Below are positions 1 to 6,495 of a stretch of DNA of 12,512 bases, in pieces. The notes under the pieces were generated by a model. That model did not search any database, was not told where the DNA came from, and worked only from the letters and a program-made list of their open reading frames with translations. Numbering within the stretch: position 1 is the stretch's first letter; each line of letters begins with the position of its first letter. Source of the stretch: Chlorobiota bacterium (GTDB taxonomy: Bacteria > Bacteroidota > Bacteroidia > Bacteroidales > B39-G9); the NCBI GenBank assembly GCA_030632095.1, contig DAOVJU010000039.1:1-12512 (forward strand), given 5' to 3'. A program made the position numbers and the translations under genes.

Positions 1-3000
1 ATCATTAACCAAACTGTAAGCCTAAGAATTAGTCTTTTACAAAATTCCACAACAGGTAATATTGTATATGCAGAAACTCATCAGCAACCAACCAACGATT
101 TTGGTTTAGTTAACTTATCAATTGGAGAAGGAACATTAGTTGAAGGAGATTTTTCAACAATCCAATGGGGAGCAGATGCTTATTTCTTACAGATTGAGTT
201 AGATGTTAATGGTGGTTCTGATTATTCTATAATGGGTACAACTCAACTCCTATCTGTACCATATGCTTTGTTTTCAGAAAACACACAAAACATTGCAGAT
301 GCTGATGCCGATTCCACAAATGAGATACAAAATCTTGAATTAGTCGATAATACCTTATCAATTACACAAGGCAATGAAGTAACGCTTCCAACAACAGAAT
401 CGATATGGCAATCAACGGGAGAAGATATTTATTATGATGGAGGGAATGTTGGTATTGGATCATCAACTCCAAATACAAAATTAGAAATACATGCAGATAT
501 TGATGCAGACCCAAACAGCCCTATATTTGAAGTTATTAACTCAAATGGTGATACTGTTTTTGCGGTTTACCAAGGAGGTGTTCAAATAAATATTGATGAT
601 GGAACAAAAGCAAATAAGGGGGGATTTGCTGTTGGTGGGCTTGCATCAGGTAAGCAATTTGACACAGACTATCTAAATATAACTCCCGATAGTGTTAGAA
701 TATATATAATAGATGATCCAACAAAAGCAAATAAGGGGGGATTTGCTGTTGGTGGACTCGCTTCAGGTAAAAGTGGTGCAACTAATTATCTACAGTTAAC
801 ACCTGATAATTATTTCATAGGCCATGAAAGTGGTTTGCTTTTAACTACAGGATTATATAATTCCACCCTGGGTTATCAAAGTGGATACTCAATAAATGAA
901 GGAGGAAGTAACGCATTTATAGGATATCAAAGTGGTTTTAATAATAATATTGGTTCTGGTAATCTATTTTTAGGATATCAAACGGGTTTTAGTAATGAAG
1001 ATGGAAATTTTAATTCATTTTTAGGTTATTTGGCTGGTTTTTCAAATACAACTGGAGTTTTTAATACTTTTCTGGGTAGTTTTTCAGGTTATAATAATAC
1101 AGAAGGATACAATAATACTTTTGTAGGAGATTCAACCGGATATAATAATATAAGTGGATATTATAACACATTTGTTGGTACTGGTTGTGGTAATAAAAAT
1201 GTTTCAGGTATTATGAATGTATTTATTGGAAATCGCTCGGGATATCAAAATATAGATGGAAGCAGAAATGTATTTATTGGAAATTATGCCGGTAATGAAA
1301 ATATTAGCGGATTTAAAAATGTATTTATCGGACACGGTGCAGGAGCTTACCAAGAATCCGGAAGTCAGAATGTCTTTATTGGAAATTTAGCCGGTTTATT
1401 AAGTACTGAAACATGGGGCAATATAAATATAGGTTTCCAGAGTGGAATAAATACTACTACTGGTTCAGCAAATACATTTGTAGGAGCACTAACCGGGTAT
1501 TCAAATACTACCGGTTTTTCAAATACATTTATTGGTATTGAAGCTGGTTATGCTATGGATACTAGTTGTTGCAATACATTTTTAGGTGATCATGCCGGTT
1601 ATTTTATTGGAAGTGGCGAAAACAATGTTTTTTTAGGTGCATATTCAGGATATAACGAATCACAGTCTGCTGTTAGTAGTAATTCTAATGTAATTATTGG
1701 GAATAATGCAGGATACAATAGTCCGGGCGGTGGAAGTAATGTATTTATTGGAACTGAGGCTGCCCATGATAACCAGGAATCATGGGATAACGTGATAATA
1801 GGTAATCAAAGTGGGTTTGGCTTAACTACTGGTTGGTCAAATGTAATTCTCGGATTCCAGGCTGGATACAGTAATACTGTAGGTAGTGCAAATGTTTTTA
1901 TTGGTACAGCAGCTGGATATTCTAATTCAGAAGCTAATGATAATATATTAATTGGAAATCAAAGTGGATACAATAACATTTCAGGTAATTCAAATGTGTT
2001 TGTTGGTACAAATTCAGGATACAACAATATTGATGGTTATAATAATATCATGATTGGAAATGATGCTGGATACTTATTTTCAACCGGTAATGAAAACATT
2101 TTCCTTGGTAAAAGTAGTGGATATAACAGTAATGATTGCTGGGGTAATATTTTTATGGGTTTTGAAAGTGGTATAAATAATACAACAGGAGGTTCCAACA
2201 CTTTTATTGGAACTAAGGCTGGTTATTCAAATATTGATGGCTGGTTAAACGCATTTATTGGTTATAAAACGGGTTTTTCAGTTGATTCAAGCCACTATAA
2301 TGTTATGATTGGCCCTTGGGCAGGATATTTTGTTAAAAAAAGCGATAAAAACGTAATTATTGGTACTGCTGCTGGATATCATGAGTCAGAACATGATTCT
2401 ATAAGTTCATCTAATGTTATTATAGGACATGAGGCTGCTAAAATGAGTATAAGTGGTTTTTCAAATGTATTTATAGGACAAGGTGCTGGATTTTCTAATG
2501 AATATACCTGGAACAACATATTTATTGGAAACCAGAGCGGCTATAGCAATACCACTGGAATTGAAAACGTTTACCTGGGGAACAATGCAGGTTATTATGC
2601 TAAAAACAGCTCATCAAGTGTGTTTATAGGATCACAAACAGGTTTTAACTTTAATCAATCTGATAGCGCTAGTAGTTCTAATGTATTCATTGGAAATGGA
2701 GTTGGTTATAATAGTGTTGGTGGAGAATTAAATGTATTTATAGGTTATAATACAGGATATTCAAATGAAGAATCCTTTAATAATGTATTTCTTGGATGCG
2801 AAAGTGGTTACAACAATACATACGGAAGTTCTAATATTTTTATTGGAACCCGCTCAGGATATGGCAATATTGACGGTTATAATAATATAATGATGGGAAA
2901 TGATGCCGGATATTCATTTACAACAGGCAATGAGAATATATTCATTGGTAATAACAGTGGCTATAATAGTAACGATGCATGGGGAAACATCTTTATGGGA

Positions 3001-4083
3001 TTTGAAAGTGGTATTAGCAATGAAACAGGAAATGCAAATACATTTTTAGGTACAAGATCCGGACATTCAAATACTACTGGATATGTAAATACTTTTATAG
3101 GATATAAGGCAGGATATTCAAATACTGCAGGTGGTGTTAATACTTATCTTGGATATAGTGCTGGATTTTTTGCAGATTCCGGTTACAATAATGTAATGAT
3201 TGGAAGAAGTTCAGGATATTATGCAAAAAATTGTAATGGAAATGTTCTCATAGGTGTTTATGCAGGTCTAAACGAACTAGAGCTTGGAATTGAAAGTAGT
3301 GCAAATGTTATAATCGGTACTAAATCAGCCTACAAAAGTATTGGAGGTAACTCTAATGTATTTATTGGTGAACGAACCGCATATAACAATGAAGAAGCTT
3401 ATGCTAATGTTTTTCTTGGATATGAAAGTGGTTTCAATAATGCTACTGGCAGCGACAATGTATTTGTCGGAACACAAAGCGGATATTCAAATACAAGCGG
3501 CAGAGAAAATGTATTTCTGGGATGGCATGCCGGTGAATATAATACGACTTCTTTAGGTAATGTATTCGTTGGAGCAATGGCAGGTCAAAAAAATTCAACC
3601 GGACACAGCAACACTTTTATTGGCTTACATGCAGGACAGGAAACTACTGAATCAACAGGTAATACAATAGTTGGTGCCTGGGCGGCTGCAGATACTACAT
3701 TAGGAAATGACAATGTCATAATTGGTAACATTGCAGGGCGCCAGGCAATAGGAAACAGTAATGTTTTAATAGGCAGAGCAGCAGGATTTCATAATGTTGG
3801 TAGTGGAAACATATTTCTTGGATACTATGCTGGATCCAATGAATATGGTTCAAATAAATTATATATAGACAATTATTCAAATGATTCTGCAAATGCACTT
3901 ATTTATGGCGAATTTGATAATAATACACTTAAATTTAATGCAGAAGTTACTGTTAATGATGTGATGAATTTAACTCCAAGATCAACTGCTCCAGCTAATC
4001 CTATTGAAGGAACAATGTATTATGACAGTACTACTCATAAGCTAAAAGTATATGATGGTTCAGTATGGCAGGACTGCTTTTAA
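1..4083 (+). CDS. Giant surface/adhesin-like protein with 59 17-residue repeats (5' end outside window)
   Basis: The frame is open from base 1 to the TAA at 4081-4083, giving 1360 visible residues. The ATG at 232 is probably internal, because the residues before it form the domain that ends in 'QLLSVPYAL', widespread in exported Bacteroidota proteins; signal peptide and true start should lie upstream. Visible order: N-terminal domain (about 1-95); an Asp/Ala linker 'DADADSTNEIQ' (100-110) and 'NVGIGSSTPNTKLEI' (from 149), both reminiscent of phage tail-fibre-like proteins; two 39-residue 'TKANKGGFAVGG' repeats (200-277); 59 tandem repeats (271-1284), consensus N-x-[FI]-[ILVM]-G-x-x-[AST]-[GA]-[YF]; and a C-terminal cap (1285-1360) with 'NKLYIDN' and an ending of the 'GTMYYDSTTHKLKVYDGSVW' type. 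The repeats resemble YadA-head/Hep_Hag-like beta-roll repeats, so an elongated, perhaps trimeric, fibre is inferred. No T9SS sorting domain is visible at the C-terminus. Family recognition is confident; adhesion is an inference. Confidence 0.9.
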   Translation: MINQTVSLRISLLQNSTTGNIVYAETHQQPTNDFGLVNLSIGEGTLVEGDFSTIQWGADAYFLQIELDVNGGSDYSIMGTTQLLSVPYALFSENTQNIADADADSTNEIQNLELVDNTLSITQGNEVTLPTTESIWQSTGEDIYYDGGNVGIGSSTPNTKLEIHADIDADPNSPIFEVINSNGDTVFAVYQGGVQINIDDGTKANKGGFAVGGLASGKQFDTDYLNITPDSVRIYIIDDPTKANKGGFAVGGLASGKSGATNYLQLTPDNYFIGHESGLLLTTGLYNSTLGYQSGYSINEGGSNAFIGYQSGFNNNIGSGNLFLGYQTGFSNEDGNFNSFLGYLAGFSNTTGVFNTFLGSFSGYNNTEGYNNTFVGDSTGYNNISGYYNTFVGTGCGNKNVSGIMNVFIGNRSGYQNIDGSRNVFIGNYAGNENISGFKNVFIGHGAGAYQESGSQNVFIGNLAGLLSTETWGNINIGFQSGINTTTGSANTFVGALTGYSNTTGFSNTFIGIEAGYAMDTSCCNTFLGDHAGYFIGSGENNVFLGAYSGYNESQSAVSSNSNVIIGNNAGYNSPGGGSNVFIGTEAAHDNQESWDNVIIGNQSGFGLTTGWSNVILGFQAGYSNTVGSANVFIGTAAGYSNSEANDNILIGNQSGYNNISGNSNVFVGTNSGYNNIDGYNNIMIGNDAGYLFSTGNENIFLGKSSGYNSNDCWGNIFMGFESGINNTTGGSNTFIGTKAGYSNIDGWLNAFIGYKTGFSVDSSHYNVMIGPWAGYFVKKSDKNVIIGTAAGYHESEHDSISSSNVIIGHEAAKMSISGFSNVFIGQGAGFSNEYTWNNIFIGNQSGYSNTTGIENVYLGNNAGYYAKNSSSSVFIGSQTGFNFNQSDSASSSNVFIGNGVGYNSVGGELNVFIGYNTGYSNEESFNNVFLGCESGYNNTYGSSNIFIGTRSGYGNIDGYNNIMMGNDAGYSFTTGNENIFIGNNSGYNSNDAWGNIFMGFESGISNETGNANTFLGTRSGHSNTTGYVNTFIGYKAGYSNTAGGVNTYLGYSAGFFADSGYNNVMIGRSSGYYAKNCNGNVLIGVYAGLNELELGIESSANVIIGTKSAYKSIGGNSNVFIGERTAYNNEEAYANVFLGYESGFNNATGSDNVFVGTQSGYSNTSGRENVFLGWHAGEYNTTSLGNVFVGAMAGQKNSTGHSNTFIGLHAGQETTESTGNTIVGAWAAADTTLGNDNVIIGNIAGRQAIGNSNVLIGRAAGFHNVGSGNIFLGYYAGSNEYGSNKLYIDNYSNDSANALIYGEFDNNTLKFNAEVTVNDVMNLTPRSTAPANPIEGTMYYDSTTHKLKVYDGSVWQDCF
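598..831 (+). repeat. Two-copy 117-bp tandem repeat inside the surface protein
   Basis: Two 39-codon units start at 598 and 715. Each begins D-(G/P)-T-K-A-N-K-G-G-F-A-V-G-G-L-A-S-G-K and continues to a '(N/Q)(I/L)TPD' motif. A 36-base stretch is identical between them (603-638 and 720-755), while the remainder has diverged. The identity includes synonymous positions, so this duplication is younger, or more recently gene-converted, than the long repeat array downstream. Confidence 0.85.
811..3852 (+). repeat. Array of 59 coding repeats, 51-bp (17-residue) basic period
   Basis: Starting at the 'YFIG' codons (811) and ending just before 'NKLYIDN' (3853), I count 59 units. The first has 16 residues and 51 have 17. 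Four have 21, starting at 1624, 2350, 2617 and 3241. The last three shrink to 16, 16 and 15. Position 1 is Asn in all but the first unit and one other (Ser, 2617). Position 5 is always Gly. Position 9 is Gly or, in five units, Ala. The unit lengths sum to exactly 3042 bases with no frame break. Copies differ at many synonymous positions, so the array is old and under protein-level selection. The regularity suggests one coil of a beta-roll or beta-helix per unit. Confidence 0.93.
2299..2832 (+). repeat. Direct tandem pair of 267-bp five-unit super-repeat blocks
   Basis: Bases 2299-2565 and 2566-2832 each encode five units in the same order. The order is a 17-residue unit; a 21-residue unit ending in a serine-rich loop (DSISSS or DSASSS); a unit; a unit with an aromatic at position 16 (Trp or Phe); and a unit with '(Q/E)SGY(S/N)NT'. 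The same block occurs at 1573-1839 and 3190-3456. This shows that the array grew by duplication of multi-unit segments as well as single units. Confidence 0.75.
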
Positions 4084-4111
4084 GTTTATATAATTAGAAT
4101 AAAAATACCGA

Positions 4112-4138
4112 TAAGTTTGCAATGAATCATTATATTTG
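4112..4138 (+). promoter_or_regulatory. Candidate Bacteroidota -7 promoter elements upstream of gmd
   Basis: Two octamers match the Bacteroidota -7 consensus TAnnTTTG: TAAGTTTG at 4112-4119 and TATATTTG at 4131-4138. The second would place the transcription start about 20 bases before the gmd ATG (4167). I do not see a TTTG -33 element at the usual 19-21-base spacing for either; the nearest, TTTA at 4085-4088, is slightly too far from the first octamer. A promoter here is plausible because this is the only gap between the surface-protein gene and gmd, but the assignment is weak. Confidence 0.3.
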
Positions 4139-4145
4139 ATTCATT
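4121..4145. other. Perfect 9-bp inverted repeat between the surface-protein gene and gmd
   Basis: AATGAATCA (4121-4129) and TGATTCATT (4137-4145) are exact reverse complements around a 7-base AT loop. The hairpin lies 38 bases after the surface-protein stop codon and 21 bases before the gmd ATG. It is AT-rich and no T-run follows, so it is a poor intrinsic terminator. It overlaps the TATATTTG octamer and could be an operator dyad or a 5'-leader hairpin. Confidence 0.4.
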
Positions 4146-4166
4146 ACTAACGAATGTAAATTTTCA

Positions 4167-5279
4167 ATGTCAAAAATTGCATTAATTACAGGTATTACAG
4201 GACAAGATGGAGCCTATCTGGCTGATTTTCTGATTAAAAAAGGATATATCGTACATGGAATAAAAAGAAGGTCATCCATTTTTAACACTGAAAGAATTGA
4301 TCATATTTACGAAGACCCTCATGTTGAAGACCAAAAGTTTATCCTTCATTATGGTGATTTAACTGATTCAACCAATTTAATAAGAATTATTCAGGAAACG
4401 CAACCGGATGAAATCTATAACCTTGGTGCACAATCGCATGTTAAGGTTAGTTTCGAAACTCCTGAATATACTGCAAATACTGATGCTCTTGGTGCATTAC
4501 GTTTATTGGAAGCAATCAGATTATTGAACCTTGAGGAAAAAACCAGGTATTATCAGGCATCTACCAGTGAGTTATACGGACTTGTTCAGGAAATACCTCA
4601 AACTGAAAAAACTCCTTTCTATCCCAGGTCTCCTTATGCTGTTGCCAAACTTTATGCCTACTGGATAACTGTAAATTATCGCGAAGCTTACAATATTTTT
4701 GCTTGTAATGGTATACTTTTTAATCATGAATCGCCCATTAGAGGTGAAACATTTGTTACACGGAAAATTACACGGGCAGTTGCCAGGATAGCATTAGGAA
4801 TGCAGGACAAATTCTATCTTGGTAATCTTTCATCAAAAAGAGACTGGGGCCATGCAAAAGATTATGTTGAAGCAATGTATTTAATGCTGCAACAAGACAA
4901 ACCCGAAGATTACGTTATAGCAACAGGAAATACTACTGATATCAGAACATTTGTTATAAAGGCTTTTGGCGAAGTTGGAATTGAAATAGAATTTATTGGA
5001 AGCGGTATTAATGAAACTGCAATCGTAAAAAATTGTCACGATAAATATCAATTAGAAAAAGGAAAAGTTATTCTTGAAGTTGATCCCAAATATTTCAGGC
5101 CAACCGAAGTTGATTTATTAACAGGAGATTCTTCCAGGGCTAAAAAAGAACTCAATTGGGTTCCGAAATACGATATTGATGAATTAATTAAAGAAATGGT
5201 TCACGCTGATATGAAACTTATGCAACAAGAAAAATATTTGAAAGATGGTGGATTTAACACATTAAACTATTATGAATGA
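4167..5279 (+). CDS. gmd: GDP-mannose 4,6-dehydratase
   Basis: Cytoplasmic NADP-dependent short-chain dehydrogenase/epimerase that converts GDP-D-mannose to GDP-4-keto-6-deoxy-D-mannose, the first step to GDP-L-fucose and related deoxysugars. The protein is 370 residues, about the usual length. The Rossmann glycine motif is at 9-15 (G-I-T-G-Q-D-G). The '[12 protein letters not shown]' loop (33-44) matches the family's cofactor/subunit-contact segment. The catalytic set is complete: Thr133 and Glu135 in 'STSELYG', and Tyr157 and Lys161 in 'YAVAK', each one residue beyond the E. coli Gmd numbers. '[16 protein letters not shown]' (186-201) is the family's substrate-side signature. The ATG at 4167 puts the glycine motif at the normal distance from the N-terminus. 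The gene overlaps fcl by 8 bases, so the two are almost certainly co-transcribed. Nothing is missing or broken. Confidence 0.97.
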   Translation: MSKIALITGITGQDGAYLADFLIKKGYIVHGIKRRSSIFNTERIDHIYEDPHVEDQKFILHYGDLTDSTNLIRIIQETQPDEIYNLGAQSHVKVSFETPEYTANTDALGALRLLEAIRLLNLEEKTRYYQASTSELYGLVQEIPQTEKTPFYPRSPYAVAKLYAYWITVNYREAYNIFACNGILFNHESPIRGETFVTRKITRAVARIALGMQDKFYLGNLSSKRDWGHAKDYVEAMYLMLQQDKPEDYVIATGNTTDIRTFVIKAFGEVGIEIEFIGSGINETAIVKNCHDKYQLEKGKVILEVDPKYFRPTEVDLLTGDSSRAKKELNWVPKYDIDELIKEMVHADMKLMQQEKYLKDGGFNTLNYYE

Positions 5280-6258
5280 GAAAAGCAAAATATTTGTTGC
5301 TGGTGCAACTGGTATGGTAGGAAGCGCTATTATCAGAAAATTAAAAGAAAATAATTACAATAATATAGTTGGAAATTATTTCTCAAGGCATCATGAAAAA
5401 ACAGATGATATCAATTACATTAAATTAGATTTAACCAATCAAAACGACGTAAAAGATTTTTATATACATGAGAAACCGGAATATGTATTCATGGCGGCTG
5501 CCAAAGTTGGTGGAATTAATTCTAATAATACATATAGGGCAGAATTCATTTACAATAACCTGCAAATACAAAATAATTTAATCCATTTCAGTTATTTAAA
5601 CCTGGTTAAGAAACTGGTATTTTTAGGCAGTTCATGTATTTATCCGAAAAACTGCCCGCAACCAATCAAAGAAGAATACTTGCTTACAAGTCCGCTTGAA
5701 TACACAAATGAACCATACGCTATTGCAAAAATTGCAGGATTAAAAATGTGTGAAAACTATAACAAACAATATGGTACAAACTTCATTTCGGTAATGCCAA
5801 CAAATTTATATGGACCAAATGATAATTACAACCTGGAAACATCACATGTTTTTGCAGCATTAATCCGAAAAATTCATGAAGCCAAAATAAATAATAAATC
5901 ATCTGTTGAAATTTGGGGGTCAGGAAAACCTAAACGTGAGTTTTTACATGTTGATGATTTGGCTGAAGCCTTAATCTATTTAATTCAAACTTATAATGGC
6001 AACCAGTTTATTAATATAGGATGGGGAGAAGATATTTCAATTAAAGAATTAGCTCTGTTAATGAAAGATATTATCGGATATAAAGGCACTTTAGTATTTA
6101 ACACGTCAAAACCTGATGGTACATTTCAGAAATTATTAGATATCAATCTGTTAAAATCATTAGCTTATGAACCAAAGATCAAATTAAAAGAAGGGATTAA
6201 AGAAACATATAATGACTATTTAAATAATATCAATGCTTATAATATATTAATAAACTAA
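5272..6258 (+). CDS. fcl: GDP-L-fucose synthase (GDP-4-keto-6-deoxymannose epimerase/reductase)
   Basis: Completes GDP-L-fucose synthesis by epimerising (C3/C5) and NADPH-reducing the product of Gmd; also called wcaG. The protein is 328 residues, a normal length. The cofactor motif G-A-T-G-M-V-G is at 11-17. The catalytic serine region 'LGSSCIYP' (118-125) includes Cys122. Tyr149 and Lys153 lie in 'YAIAK', and His192 in 'ETSHVFAAL' corresponds to the second acid/base residue of the E. coli enzyme. 'KREFLHVDD' (221-229) is typical of the family. The start ATG at 5272 lies inside the end of gmd (ATGAATGA, 8-base overlap), which suggests translational coupling. The neighbouring genes do not show which glycan receives the fucose, since no glycosyltransferase is visible in the window. 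Confidence 0.96.
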   Translation: MNEKSKIFVAGATGMVGSAIIRKLKENNYNNIVGNYFSRHHEKTDDINYIKLDLTNQNDVKDFYIHEKPEYVFMAAAKVGGINSNNTYRAEFIYNNLQIQNNLIHFSYLNLVKKLVFLGSSCIYPKNCPQPIKEEYLLTSPLEYTNEPYAIAKIAGLKMCENYNKQYGTNFISVMPTNLYGPNDNYNLETSHVFAALIRKIHEAKINNKSSVEIWGSGKPKREFLHVDDLAEALIYLIQTYNGNQFINIGWGEDISIKELALLMKDIIGYKGTLVFNTSKPDGTFQKLLDINLLKSLAYEPKIKLKEGIKETYNDYLNNINAYNILIN

Positions 6259-6320
6259 CAATTAATAATTTTATATTATCTTAAATTTATAATTATCCTA
6301 AGTCGTCTTTGCAAAAATAT

Positions 6321-6430
6321 TCCAAATTTCAAAAAACAAATTTCAAAAAAATCACAAAACTCAAATCTCTAAACTGTTTGATATTTAGTAATTTAAAAAT
6401 TGAAACTTATTTGATATTTGTAATTTGTTG
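6321..6430. repeat. Low-complexity imperfect inverted repeat in the 237-bp gap between fcl and the sensor kinase gene
   Basis: The non-coding stretch 6259-6495 is very AT-rich. Its centre has a strand-asymmetric arrangement. The left side (6321-6366) is A-rich and contains a perfect 14-base tandem repeat, CAAATTTCAAAAAA at 6323-6336 and 6337-6350. The right side (about 6376-6430) is T-rich with two near-identical copies of TTTGATATTT-GTAATTT (6377-6394 and 6410-6426). The left side roughly matches the reverse complement of the right, with mismatches and short gaps, so transcripts could fold into a long imperfect hairpin. Similar AAATTTCAAA/TTTGAAATTTG-type spacers are, as I recall, dispersed in some environmental Bacteroidota genomes. 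I see no clear promoter or intrinsic terminator in the rest of the gap. Confidence 0.55.
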
Positions 6431-6495
6431 CTTGTTATTTCAAAAAATAGTTAGTTTTCTTGAGGACTAAGTAGATATTTAATAAACATCTCAAA

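Noticed and set aside
232..234. ATG at 232 as the true start of the surface protein
   Set aside because: The frame is open back to base 1, and residues before 232 belong to the same recognisable N-terminal domain ('ISLLQNSTTG', 'FLQIELDVNGG'). The real start is upstream of the window.
811..3852. CRISPR array or non-coding satellite
   Set aside because: The periodicity is 51 bp with no spacer structure, copies vary at synonymous sites, and one frame is open throughout with conserved residues. It is a coding repeat.
811..3852. Ice-binding beta-solenoid
   Set aside because: The repeats lack the regular T-x-T rows expected on an ice-binding face; the conserved core is N-x-[FI]-[IL]-G.
3341..3898. 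Short alternative-frame open frames within the repeat array (3341-3556 plus strand, 3716-3898 minus strand)
   Set aside because: They are by-products of the repetitive coding sequence, with repetitive low-information translations.
3853..4083. T9SS sorting domain or peptidase S74 chaperone at the C-terminus of the surface protein
   Set aside because: The last 76 residues match neither. They look like the short 'MYYDSTTHKLKVYDGSVW' cap seen in many Bacteroidota and phage-tail-like proteins, so how it is secreted or anchored remains open.
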